Source of the DNA: Sutterella faecalis
GTDB lineage: Bacteria > Pseudomonadota > Gammaproteobacteria > Burkholderiales > Burkholderiaceae_F
Length of the DNA stretch: 64,000 nucleotides
Direction of reading: 5' to 3'
NCBI RefSeq assembly: GCF_006337085.1
Contig: NZ_CP040882.1
Span: 2,790,001 to 2,854,000, forward strand
A program made the translations under genes and the position numbers. The notes under the pieces were generated by a model. The model searched no databases. It was not told where the DNA came from and saw nothing but the letters and a program-made list of their open reading frames with translations. Positions 51,108-59,033 of the stretch are shown one piece after another (within the stretch, counting starts at the first letter, position 1; every line of letters begins with the position of its first letter).

Positions 51108-51491
51108 ATGGACTTCACAGAACAGGAACTTCTGATTGACCGCCTCGACAACTGGGGCCGGGTGTATGGAGAGCGCAGGCCCCCGGGGCGGCGCTCCTCG
51201 CTCCTCGGAGTTTTGAGGGAGGTGGGGTATCAGCAGGAAGTGCCTCAGGAGCCTGCGCAGCCGAGGACGGATATGGCTGATGCCGCGGTGGTGAACGCCG
51301 CCTGGGTGGCTATGCGCCAGAGCCGTGAGAAGGTCTTCCTGCGGGATACCTTCATGCATCCAGGCCGCCCCCGCGGGTGTGTCTGCCGGGGTATCGGCCT
51401 CAAGGAGCATCACTATCCGGACATGCTTGCGCGCTCGCTCAATGCGATAGCGGCACAGCTCAAAATAGGCTATACTGTTGCCAACAATTAG
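51108..51491 (+). CDS. Putative Q-like late-gene regulator
   Basis: 127 residues. The N-terminal ELLIDRLDNWGRVYGERRPPGRR and the C-terminal RDTFMHPGRPRGCVCRGIGLKEHHYPDMLARSLN (read in pieces) resemble phage antitermination Q/DUF1133-type proteins, which switch on late genes. Its position between replication and late genes supports this, but resemblance is moderate. AAGGAG precedes the ATG (51108) by about 10 bases. Confidence 0.55.
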   Translation: MDFTEQELLIDRLDNWGRVYGERRPPGRRSSLLGVLREVGYQQEVPQEPAQPRTDMADAAVVNAAWVAMRQSREKVFLRDTFMHPGRPRGCVCRGIGLKEHHYPDMLARSLNAIAAQLKIGYTVANN

Positions 51492-51541
51492 CACGTCGAC
51501 GCTCGGGACCACCCGAGCCTTCTTGCACCCGGAAGAAACGT

Positions 51542-51572
51542 AAAGCCTGATCTGAAGAGACCGGGCTTTTTT
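51542..51572 (+). terminator. Terminator downstream of the Q-like gene
   Basis: AAAGCCTG and CCGGGCTTTTTT with a 12-nt loop, about 50 bp past the stop. A perfect 7-bp hairpin (GCTCGGG/CCCGAGC, 51501-51518) precedes it. Such a terminator is where a Q-type antiterminator would act. Confidence 0.6.
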
Positions 51573-51665
51573 GATGCTTGATTTGACATTCACGAAATAA
51601 ATAATATTTGCAAAAATGCTAACCTCATGGTAGAATATTCACATGTTCAACCAATAGAGGAGATC

Positions 51666-51863
51666 ATGAAGCAAAGTGAATTTCTTCGGTGGCTTAAGTC
51701 GATGGGCGTTGAGGTCACCCACGGAACCAGGCACCTTCGCCTGAGAGCTCCGGGGAGCCAGAAAACGCAAACCATGCCTCGACACCCAAGCGCCGAGATG
51801 AACGAAAGAATCCGTAAGGACATCATTCGCGATCTCGGCCTCAAGGAAACCACCAAGAAATAA
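51666..51863 (+). CDS. hicA: HicA-type toxin (mRNA interferase)
   Basis: 65 residues, MKQSEFLRWLKSMG followed by VEVTHGTRHLRL, where His is the catalytic residue of the HicA double-stranded-RNA-binding fold. AGGAG precedes ATG 51666. The cognate hicB lies 53 bp downstream, the usual toxin-first order. It should cleave mRNA when free of antitoxin. Confidence 0.8.
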   Translation: MKQSEFLRWLKSMGVEVTHGTRHLRLRAPGSQKTQTMPRHPSAEMNERIRKDIIRDLGLKETTKK

Positions 51864-51869
51864 AACACA

Positions 51870-51889
51870 CCCCGCCTTAGCCGGCGGGG
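51870..51889 (+). terminator. Hairpin between hicA and hicB
   Basis: CCCCGCC (51870-51876) and GGCGGGG (51883-51889) with loop TTAGCC, 6 bp after the hicA stop. It lacks a T run. It could be a partial terminator or a stabilising structure that separates toxin and antitoxin expression. Confidence 0.5.
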
Positions 51890-51916
51890 CTTGCCGCATG
51901 ATCGTATGTCTGACAA

Positions 51917-52342
51917 ATGTCAAATTTCGATTTTCCATGCCGCTTTGAAAAGCTTGAGGACGGCACTGAGATTGTTCGTTGCCGGGATCTGCCCGAACTT
52001 CTGTCATATTCCGTAGATGGCGAGCCTCTTGAAAATTGGGCCCGTTATGCCGTCGAGGATTGTGTCGAGTTCCGTATTAAAGATGGAGAACTTATTCCGG
52101 AGGCGTCGCCTGCGCTCCCCGGTGAATATGTTGTTCGTCTGAGCGCAAATCAGGTTGCAAAAATTCTGCTTTCAAATGCGATGGCGCGCGATGGTGTTTC
52201 TCGCGCCGAACTCGCTAAGAAGGCCGAACTGAAGCTTCCTGAAGTGACGCGGATTCTCGACGTTCACCATCCAACGAAGATCGACCGTATTGAGGCCACT
52301 CTTCGGTCACTCGGCCATAGGCTTCAGCTGTCGATTGCCTAA
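51917..52342 (+). CDS. hicB: HicB-type antitoxin
   Basis: 141 residues. The N-terminal partial RNase H-like fold (FPCRFEKLEDGTEIVRCRDLPELLSYSVDG) masks the toxin. The C-terminal helix-turn-helix (VSRAELAKKAELKLPEVTRILD) binds DNA and probably autoregulates. Long for HicB because of the HTH. Confidence 0.8.
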   Translation: MSNFDFPCRFEKLEDGTEIVRCRDLPELLSYSVDGEPLENWARYAVEDCVEFRIKDGELIPEASPALPGEYVVRLSANQVAKILLSNAMARDGVSRAELAKKAELKLPEVTRILDVHHPTKIDRIEATLRSLGHRLQLSIA

Positions 52343-52446
52343 AATCAAACCAGGACCGAACCAGCTTTTCACTTTGCTTCACTGGTTCCTGGTCCTGAGC
52401 ACAAGGGCTTCTCTCCGGAGAGGCCCTTTCTCTTTGAGAGGAAGGT

Positions 52447-52860
52447 ATGGTCAGAAATTGGGGCGATGTGCGCGAAGTCCTTGAGGACATCGAGCGCGAT
52501 CGGTTAGAAGAAAAGCTGAAGAAGCTTGACGACAACCTCACCATTGCTTCACAGCTTCCAACGACTGACCCGGAGGCTGTGGCCGCCCATGAGGCAGAGA
52601 ACCGGTACTACGAGCATCTGCTCATGCTGATTGAAGCCGGACTCGTTCAAGGCGTGAAGGTGCGAACGAAGCCGGCGCCTCCACCGTGGTATTACGACAT
52701 CGAGTATCCGCGCCTCACCATGGAAGGGCATGACCTGCTGGCCGCTTTGCGGTCTAAGACGGTTTGGGCGGCTGTCAAGGAAAAAGCTTTCAGCCTTTCC
52801 ATCCCGATCACGATCGAGCTGATTAAGACTGTTCTGTCATCTATTGCAAAGGGGATTTGA
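52447..52860 (+). CDS. DUF2513 phage protein
   Basis: 137 residues. The segment RLTMEGHDLLAALRSKTVWAAVKEKAFSLS is the DUF2513 signature. The function is unknown; it often occurs in prophages. GAGGAAGG is upstream. Its stop overlaps the HNH start as TGATG. Confidence 0.7.
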   Translation: MVRNWGDVREVLEDIERDRLEEKLKKLDDNLTIASQLPTTDPEAVAAHEAENRYYEHLLMLIEAGLVQGVKVRTKPAPPPWYYDIEYPRLTMEGHDLLAALRSKTVWAAVKEKAFSLSIPITIELIKTVLSSIAKGI

Positions 52861-53327
52861 TGCCGCTGCTGTCTCTCTGCTCCTATCCAGGCTGTCGGCA
52901 CCCGGTGCCGCGCGGCGAGAAGTACTGCGACAAGCACAAGGGAGCCGGAACCAGGCGCGAGCAGTTGCAGAAGAAGGAGCGCTGGGAACGGCGCTTCCGG
53001 AAGAAAGGCTCGTCGGCGGCCAGAGGCTATGGTGCTCGCTGGAGGAGACTTCGCGAGCGCTTTCTTTCAGAACACCCTCTTTGCGCGGAGTGTCTGAAGC
53101 AGGGGCGCGCGGTGCCCGCTACGGACGTTGACCACATCAGACCGCACAAGGGCAATGAAGATCTTATGTGGGATGAAGAGAACCTTCAGGCCCTCTGCCA
53201 CGCCTGCCACAGTCGGAAGACTGCGGCAGAGGATGGCGGTTTTGGAAATCTCACGACTTCTTCAAGGCGGAAAGAATCCTGCTGGCCTGAATTTGCGGCG
53301 AAATCAGAAAAGCAACGATTAGGTTGA
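52860..53327 (+). CDS. HNH endonuclease (packaging-associated)
   Basis: 155 residues. Zinc ligands CSYPGC and the C-x2-C pairs (CAECLKQG, CHACH) frame the His-Asn-His site: VDHIRPHKGNEDLMWDEENLQALCH. In HK97-type phages such a protein lies next to the terminase and is needed for cos cleavage. Its 3' end overlaps the converging DUF4145 gene by 77 bp. Confidence 0.85.
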   Translation: MPLLSLCSYPGCRHPVPRGEKYCDKHKGAGTRREQLQKKERWERRFRKKGSSAARGYGARWRRLRERFLSEHPLCAECLKQGRAVPATDVDHIRPHKGNEDLMWDEENLQALCHACHSRKTAAEDGGFGNLTTSSRRKESCWPEFAAKSEKQRLG

Positions 53328-53859
53328 TGAAGCCAGACAGGGTATTCGCAAGTTCAGCGCCTTGAGAGGAATCAAATTGAATCACTCCCGGGTGTGCGGC
53401 TTGATTGCCAATGAGTCTGCAGGCCTTGAATACTTCCGCTAGATCTGGCGGCAATTTCAGGCTTTCGATTCGTTCGTAAAGGTTGTTTCCTGTCCCTCCT
53501 AAACGCTCAACGAGTAGCTCTAGAGAAAGTCGAAGAAGGGCGCATGAAGATCTCGGTGAGGCGCCAAGTACGTCTTGAGCTTCGAGGAAAAGAGCTTTTG
53601 CATCTTCTGGCATATCGTCATGAGGCTCGATTCCATGGCGCGTTGGATAGACCATTTTCTTATCTATCCAAACAGAAAGATTGTCACAGTCACGGCATTG
53701 AGCTACTGCAATAGTTTCCCTTGGGAAAAAGTCAGCATGGGGGGGCCCAATCGTTACACCCCAACGAGCCCGAGCCTGGGTCCAGTACATCTCCGCCTTT
53801 ACGCCGCAATGAGGGCAGGTAAAGGAGCTTTTTTCGAATGTTGGTTCGTCGTACTTCAT
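53251..53859 (-). CDS. DUF4145-containing cargo (moron) protein
   Basis: 202 residues on the strand opposite to all late genes. The N-terminus has a zinc ribbon (CPHCG, then CRDCDN). The C-terminal DUF4145 domain has RSSCALLRLSLELLVERLGG and KACRLIGNQAAHPGV. DUF4145 is often fused to restriction or defence proteins. Codon use is more A+T-rich than the neighbouring genes, which suggests separate acquisition. Start at 53859 (MKYDEP). Confidence 0.7.
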   Translation of the reverse strand: MKYDEPTFEKSSFTCPHCGVKAEMYWTQARARWGVTIGPPHADFFPRETIAVAQCRDCDNLSVWIDKKMVYPTRHGIEPHDDMPEDAKALFLEAQDVLGASPRSSCALLRLSLELLVERLGGTGNNLYERIESLKLPPDLAEVFKACRLIGNQAAHPGVIQFDSSQGAELANTLSGFINLIVAFLISPQIQASRILSALKKS

Positions 53860-53870
53860 AGGCAAAATAA

Positions 53871-54140
53871 ATGGACATCAAAAGTAAAACTCTGAAGCTT
53901 GCTCAGACCTACACGGCCATCAACAATGCGCGATCTATTCTAGATGGGCTTGAGGAGCAAACATCTAACTATGCTTCTGGCGACTCCTTCGATTTAGCGT
54001 TATTTGCTAAGCGGAGTTTGAGCCTCAAAAAGGCGCAAGAAGTAATTCTTACGAGCTTCATTGAGTCCGTTTTGGACGAAAAGGGGGAGGGCGGGCCAAA
54101 AGTAAAAAGCTCATCCTTAGTAGACCGCGCCCCTACCTAG
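53871..54140 (+). CDS. Small cargo protein, unknown
   Basis: 89 residues, helical (SLSLKKAQEVILTSFIESVLD). It begins 11 bp from the divergent DUF4145 start and has the same A+T-rich codon use, so the two may form one cargo unit. No domain recognised. Confidence 0.5.
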   Translation: MDIKSKTLKLAQTYTAINNARSILDGLEEQTSNYASGDSFDLALFAKRSLSLKKAQEVILTSFIESVLDEKGEGGPKVKSSSLVDRAPT

Positions 54141-54172
54141 ATTTTTACGCGTGCAAAATTCGAGGAATTTCA

Positions 54173-54643
54173 ATGCCCGGCGGAAGACCCAGAAAACCGG
54201 ATTCGGTAAAGGCCGCCCAGGGCACTCTTCAGCCCTGTCGGTCGCTTGAAAAACTGGCTGCGACGACGACGCCTGAGCTGGCCCCTACCCCACCGGTTGG
54301 GCTGACGAAAGAGGCGCGGGCGGCGTGGAAGATTGCGGTCGAGTACGCGCCGAAAGGCCTGCTCGTCGCTACTGACTTCACGGTGCTGGAGCGGTGGGCG
54401 AGGAACTATGCGCTTTACCGGAAGCTTGCAAAAGCGGTTGATCATGACGGGACGACCATCACGGTACTGAAGGCTGACGGCTCTACGGAGCTCAAGCTGC
54501 ATCCGAACGTGAAGAGTCTGGTCGCCGTGCAGGGGGTCCTTGCGGCGTGTGAGCGAGAGCTGGGGTTTACGCCTGCCTCGCGCGCGCGTGTGAGACCCGC
54601 TCAAGCGGAAGAGGAAGAGAAGGATGACTTCGAAGACTTTTAA
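54173..54643 (+). CDS. Terminase small subunit, P27 family
   Basis: 156 residues starting MPGGRPRKPDSVKAAQGT, the typical P27 beginning. The central LTKEARAAWKIAVEYAPKGLLVATDFTVLERWARNY and the distal VRPAQAEEEEKDDFEDF acidic tail fit. It recognises the packaging site and loads the large subunit. Confidence 0.9.
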   Translation: MPGGRPRKPDSVKAAQGTLQPCRSLEKLAATTTPELAPTPPVGLTKEARAAWKIAVEYAPKGLLVATDFTVLERWARNYALYRKLAKAVDHDGTTITVLKADGSTELKLHPNVKSLVAVQGVLAACERELGFTPASRARVRPAQAEEEEKDDFEDF

Positions 54644-54652
54644 GGATCGAAG

Positions 54653-54919
54653 ATGACGGAGCTGCTGATTTATCTGAGCGCACTGCTCGGCGGGATTCAC
54701 CGTGTTGCGTGTTTCGGTAGTGGGGTGTTCGCCGGCCTTGGAACAGGCTGCATCCTCGCAGCGAGCTTTCACCCGCTGATGTCCCCGCCCCGCCGGAAGT
54801 TCTTCATCCGGAAAGGCTGGAGCTGTCTGCAGCTGACGCTGATTTTTGTTTTTCTCGCCCTGATAGTCCCCGGTGAGGAGACGTGGCGGGAAATGTTTGG
54901 GCTCTTCTTGGAGAAGTAG
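54653..54919 (+). CDS. Small membrane protein, possible holin
   Basis: 88 residues with three possible hydrophobic segments (residues 4-17, 21-38, 56-73). The location between terminase subunits is unusual for a holin. No family is recognised. Confidence 0.45.
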   Translation: MTELLIYLSALLGGIHRVACFGSGVFAGLGTGCILAASFHPLMSPPRRKFFIRKGWSCLQLTLIFVFLALIVPGEETWREMFGLFLEK

Positions 54920-54921
54920 GC

Positions 54922-55338
54922 ATGGAATGGCTTCATCTTGCGGGGGACATCGGGGCAAGCATCGCGATCCTGGTGTGCCTTTACTTCATTTGGGATCTGC
55001 GCAAAGAAGTGGAGACGCTCCGGGATCGCATTAGCGGCGGGTCACTCTCGGAGCTCAATACCCTGAAGTGCGGCGAAGAAATGCCGCAGGTAGAGGGCGT
55101 CGCGTCGTGCGGCGGCAGTCAGGTCGCGAGCGAGAATCTCCCGCTCGGCCTCAAAGGTCCGCTCAAGTCTGGAGCTTCGGCTGATATCGCCGGGGTCCGG
55201 GAGCTGAGCGTCGATGAGCTTGTTGAGGCTTTCGGCGCGGCACTGCGCAAGGAACGGGAGATTTATGAGGCCGGCGCCGATCGCCGCCTCAATGATCTTC
55301 GTAGCTTCCTCGTGCATGAATTTAGTTTGAGGCTCTGA
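54922..55338 (+). CDS. Membrane-anchored protein, unknown (may be partly a shadow)
   Basis: 138 residues. An N-terminal transmembrane helix (IGASIAILVCLYFIWDL) is followed by a coiled coil (RKEVETLRDRI), as in small phage lysis accessory or spanin-like proteins. The start has GGAG 8 bases upstream. From 55042 onward it overlaps a well-formed antisense gene, and the sequence after residue 40 looks low in structure. The real gene may be shorter. Confidence 0.4.
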   Translation: MEWLHLAGDIGASIAILVCLYFIWDLRKEVETLRDRISGGSLSELNTLKCGEEMPQVEGVASCGGSQVASENLPLGLKGPLKSGASADIAGVRELSVDELVEAFGAALRKEREIYEAGADRRLNDLRSFLVHEFSLRL

Positions 55339-55344
55339 GTTCAT
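55042..55344 (-). CDS. Small antisense protein inside the packaging operon
   Basis: 100 residues, starting MNSEPQTKFMHEEATKIIEAA. It is helical with a natural composition (AEREILARDLTAAARRDALY). GGAGGG lies 5 bases before the ATG, a better site than many genes here. It is completely antisense to the preceding ORF. Both may be real, but codon use favours this one over that stretch. Confidence 0.5.
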   Translation of the reverse strand: MNSEPQTKFMHEEATKIIEAAIGAGLINLPFLAQCRAESLNKLIDAQLPDPGDISRSSRLERTFEAEREILARDLTAAARRDALYLRHFFAALQGIELRE

Positions 55345-55410
55345 TTTTACCCTCCGTGGGTTGGCTTGTGGAAGAGAGACGCCTCAATCATCTCACGGAG
55401 GCAGACGCAT

Positions 55411-57117
55411 ATGACTGCAAAGAAGATTCGCGATTACTGTGCTATCGCGGCGGACTACACCGCGCGCGTGCTTGACGGAAGTCAGCTCGCATGCAAGTGG
55501 GTCAAGCTGGCGTGCCAGAGGCAGCGCGATGACTTAAAGCGATGGAAAGAGGACGGGCCTTTCGTATGGGACCCGGAGGCGGCATCAAGGGTGTGTCGCT
55601 TTATTGAACTCCTGACCCATACGAAAGGGGAACTCGCCGGACAGCGCATCAAGCTCGAGCCGTGGCAGGTGTTCATCCTGACGACGGCATTCGGTTGGAG
55701 GCGCAGAGAGGACGGCGGCCGGAGGTTTCGGCGCGTCTACATTGAGGTCGCGCGCGGGAACGGCAAAAGCTGTCTGTCGAGCGGCGTAGCGCTCTATTGC
55801 CTTGTGGCGGATAACGAGCCCGGCGCCGAGGTGTATTCCTTTGCGACGACGCGCGATCAGGCGAAGATTATCTTCGGCGATGCGAAGCGCATGGCCGAGA
55901 CGAATCTGCCGCTGAGGAAACGATTCGGCCTTGAGGTCCTCGCTAATGCGCTTTATGTGCCGAGCACGGGGAGCACGTTTCAGGCGAAGTCCGCAGAAGG
56001 CTCTACGCTCGACGGCTTGAATACGCATCTGGCGGTCGTTGACGAGCTCCATGCGCATAAGACCAGAGCGGTCTATGACGTGGTTGAAACGTCTCTCGGC
56101 AAGCGTCGGAGCTCGCTTCTGTGGTGCATCACCACCGCGGGGTTCGATACATCGGGCATTTGCTACGAAGTCCGAACGATGAGCACGCGGGTGCTCGAGC
56201 GCCAGGCGGTAGACGAGACGCAGTTCGCGATCATCTACACGGCGGACGAGGAAGACAACTGGACTACGCTTGAGGCGTTGGAGAAGGCAAATCCGAATTG
56301 GGGCGTGAGCGTTCGTCCGGAAATGATTTTGTCGCTTCTCGCAAAAGCGAAGGCGCTGCCATCAGCTATCAACAACTTCAAGACGAAGCACCTTGATATC
56401 TGGTGTTCGGCGTCGAACGCGTGGATGGATATGGGAGCGTGGGCGCAGTGTGAAGACCACAGCCTGCGGCTAGAGGACTTTGAGGGCGAGCGATGCATCA
56501 TCGGGCTTGACTTAGGCTCGAAGAACGACATGACCGCTAAGGTCAAAGTTTTTCCGATCGAAACTGACGGCCCTACCAGGTACGCGGTTTTCTGTGACTT
56601 CTACCTTCCGGAGAGAGCGGTAGAAAACGCTGTCAACTCTCAGTATTCCGGATGGGCCGAAGAAGGCCTTCTCCATGTCACTCCCGGCGCGATGACGGAT
56701 CTGAACGTCGTCGAAGAGGATCTGAGGGAAGACCTCAGCAGATTTAATGTCGAAGCCGTGGTTTATGACCCATGGCAAGCGACGCAAATGGCGACGACGC
56801 TTTCTGAGGATGACGCGCCCATGGTCGAGTGCCGCATGACGGTACAGAACATGAGCGACCCGATGAAAAGCGTGGAGGCGCTGGTACTGGACCGCCGGCT
56901 TTTGCATGACGGCAACCCGATTCTGACGTGGATGATGGGGAACGTCGTGGCCAAGCTGGACGCGAAGGACAACATCTTTCCGCGGAAGGAAAGGTACGAG
57001 CAAAAGATCGACGGCGTGATTGCGCTCATCATGGCGATGGGAAATGCGCTCGCCGACGATAACGACGACTTCAAGGGTTTTGTGGAGTCGGGTCAGGAAA
57101 CTTTCTTTGAGTGGTGA
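55411..57117 (+). CDS. Terminase large subunit
   Basis: A 568-residue HK97-type packaging motor. ATPase: ARGNGKSCLS (about 114-123) and VVDELHAH (about 209). Nuclease: GLDLGSKNDMTA near 366 and VVYDPWQATQ. GGAGG precedes ATG 55411. A longer frame from 55366 is unlikely. Confidence 0.9.
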   Translation: MTAKKIRDYCAIAADYTARVLDGSQLACKWVKLACQRQRDDLKRWKEDGPFVWDPEAASRVCRFIELLTHTKGELAGQRIKLEPWQVFILTTAFGWRRREDGGRRFRRVYIEVARGNGKSCLSSGVALYCLVADNEPGAEVYSFATTRDQAKIIFGDAKRMAETNLPLRKRFGLEVLANALYVPSTGSTFQAKSAEGSTLDGLNTHLAVVDELHAHKTRAVYDVVETSLGKRRSSLLWCITTAGFDTSGICYEVRTMSTRVLERQAVDETQFAIIYTADEEDNWTTLEALEKANPNWGVSVRPEMILSLLAKAKALPSAINNFKTKHLDIWCSASNAWMDMGAWAQCEDHSLRLEDFEGERCIIGLDLGSKNDMTAKVKVFPIETDGPTRYAVFCDFYLPERAVENAVNSQYSGWAEEGLLHVTPGAMTDLNVVEEDLREDLSRFNVEAVVYDPWQATQMATTLSEDDAPMVECRMTVQNMSDPMKSVEALVLDRRLLHDGNPILTWMMGNVVAKLDAKDNIFPRKERYEQKIDGVIALIMAMGNALADDNDDFKGFVESGQETFFEW

Positions 57118-57120
57118 TGA

Positions 57121-58347
57121 ATGTTTGTAAGGCGACTTGTCAGCTGGGTGACCGGGTGGGGAGGGCCGCTCGGCACCGCGTCCGGGCAGCAGCTTGGCCT
57201 GCCGCTGGCGCCGATTATTGACCAGACGAAGCTAACGCCGCCCGATGCGGCGCTGCAGATTTCGGCGGTCTTTGCGTGCGTAGAGATTCTCGCGCAGACG
57301 ATTTCGACGCTTCCGCTCTACGTCTACCGGGACAAGGGCGGGGTGCGGGTGCCGGACAAGATGAGCCGGCTGTGGCTGTTGCTGCACGAAAGTCCGAATC
57401 GGTGGATGACGCCGTCGGAGTTTCTTTCGGCGATGGTTGTCAATCGCATGCTTCGCGGGAATGCCTATGCGCTCATTGAGCGCGATAGCGCCGGGGAGCC
57501 GATCGCGCTGGTCCCGCTGTCTCCAGATCAGATGGAAGTTTCAGTCGTCGAAGGCGGCGAGGTTTACGTTTACTACCAGGATGGCGACATCACGGCGCTT
57601 GCGCCTGAGAACGTCATTCACTGGAAAGGCCTCGGCAATGGGTTCCTCGGGCTCTCGAAGCTGGACTTCATGCGAGCAACGACGAACGAGGCGATCCGGG
57701 CGCAGGACAACGCGAATTCGTTGTATGGGAAAGGCTCGAAGCCAACGGGCGTGCTGCAGACGGACTCAAAGCTGAGTGCGGAGCAGGTTACCGCGCTGAT
57801 GACGCGTTTTCAGACGAGCATGACTTCGTCCGGGGGCGGTCTGATCATCGCGGACCGCGGGCTCAAGTATTCCCAGATGTCGCTTTCGCCGGCTGATGCG
57901 CAGCTCCTCGAGACGCGGCGCTTCACGATAGAAGAGATCTGCCGGTGGTTCGGGGTGCCCGGCGTACTTGTCGGAACAACGGGGCAGACGACATGGGGCT
58001 CCGGCATTGAGCAGATCGTTTCGGGGTTCCACAAATTCACGATCGGGCCGCTTTGCAAGCAGCTCGAGCAGGTACTTGAGCGAAGGCTGAAGAACTACGA
58101 ACCGATCACGATCGAGTTCAAGATGGATGGGCTTCTCCGGACGGACCCGGCGAGCAGAGCGGCCTTCTACTCGACGATGAGCCAGAACGGGGCGATGACG
58201 CGAAACGAAATCAGGCGCCTGGAAAACCTCCCGCCGGTAGAAGGCGGGGATGAGCTCACGGCGCAGAGCAACCTGGTGCCGCTCCGGAAGCTCGGGCAAG
58301 TACAGCCGGCGTCTTCGCCGATCAATGGTGAACCCGTGAGGCAGTAA
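57121..58347 (+). CDS. HK97-type portal protein
   Basis: 408 residues; signature segments are ISAVFACVEILAQTISTLPLYVYRD, LHESPNRWMTPSEFLSAM, LRGNAYALIERD, and EEICRWFGVPGVLVGT (read in parts). It forms the dodecameric DNA gate. Starts 3 bp after terL. Confidence 0.9.
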   Translation: MFVRRLVSWVTGWGGPLGTASGQQLGLPLAPIIDQTKLTPPDAALQISAVFACVEILAQTISTLPLYVYRDKGGVRVPDKMSRLWLLLHESPNRWMTPSEFLSAMVVNRMLRGNAYALIERDSAGEPIALVPLSPDQMEVSVVEGGEVYVYYQDGDITALAPENVIHWKGLGNGFLGLSKLDFMRATTNEAIRAQDNANSLYGKGSKPTGVLQTDSKLSAEQVTALMTRFQTSMTSSGGGLIIADRGLKYSQMSLSPADAQLLETRRFTIEEICRWFGVPGVLVGTTGQTTWGSGIEQIVSGFHKFTIGPLCKQLEQVLERRLKNYEPITIEFKMDGLLRTDPASRAAFYSTMSQNGAMTRNEIRRLENLPPVEGGDELTAQSNLVPLRKLGQVQPASSPINGEPVRQ

Positions 58348-58349
58348 AT

Positions 58350-59030
58350 ATGGGAAAGGAATTCAAGAGCATTGAGCTCAAGGATGTCGACCTGAAGTTC
58401 GAAGGTGGAGAGCTGCGGAAGTTCAGCGGCTACGCCTCGGTCTTCAATGGTGACGACAGCTATCACGACACGATTCTTCCGGGTGCGTTCAAGGACTCGC
58501 TCGCGAAGTACGGTCTGCCGAAGATGTTTTACGGCCACCAGTGGGGACTTCCTATCGGGAAGTGGACCTCGGCGGTAGAGGATGAAAAGGGCCTGCGTGT
58601 TGAGGGCGAACTTACCCCTGGGAACCCGCAGGCGGACGCGGTGCTCGCGGCCCTGAAGCACGGAACGGTTGACGGCCTTTCTATCGGCTTCAGCATGCGC
58701 GGCGGCGCTCAGGATGAGAAGAAGGAAGGTGGCCGGGTGATCAAGTCCGTCGGACGCCTCTTCGAGATCTCTGTCGTGAGCTTCCCGGCGGACGGCGCGG
58801 CCCGCATCACGGAAGTCAGGTCTGAAGACCTGGATGAAATCGAAAGTATCAGAGACCTCGAAGGTTTCCTGCGGGATGCAGGCGGCTTTTCGAAGTCTGC
58901 CGCGACGGCTCTCGTCGCAAAAGCCAGAAAGCTCTTCAAGGATCAGAGGGAGTCTGAAGCCGACGAGGAGAAGGCGACCACGGAGCTTCTTGAACGGATC
59001 AGGAAGCTTGAAAAATCCATTGGAGAATAA
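58350..59030 (+). CDS. HK97-family prohead protease
   Basis: 226 residues. Catalytic His63 (FYGHQW) and Ser111 (VDGLSIGF), then FEISVVSFPADGAARI, all typical of the U35/S78 serine protease. The C-terminal third is a charged coiled coil probably used as scaffold. It cleaves the capsid N-terminal delta domain. Confidence 0.9.
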   Translation: MGKEFKSIELKDVDLKFEGGELRKFSGYASVFNGDDSYHDTILPGAFKDSLAKYGLPKMFYGHQWGLPIGKWTSAVEDEKGLRVEGELTPGNPQADAVLAALKHGTVDGLSIGFSMRGGAQDEKKEGGRVIKSVGRLFEISVVSFPADGAARITEVRSEDLDEIESIRDLEGFLRDAGGFSKSAATALVAKARKLFKDQRESEADEEKATTELLERIRKLEKSIGE

Positions 59031-59033
59031 AAG

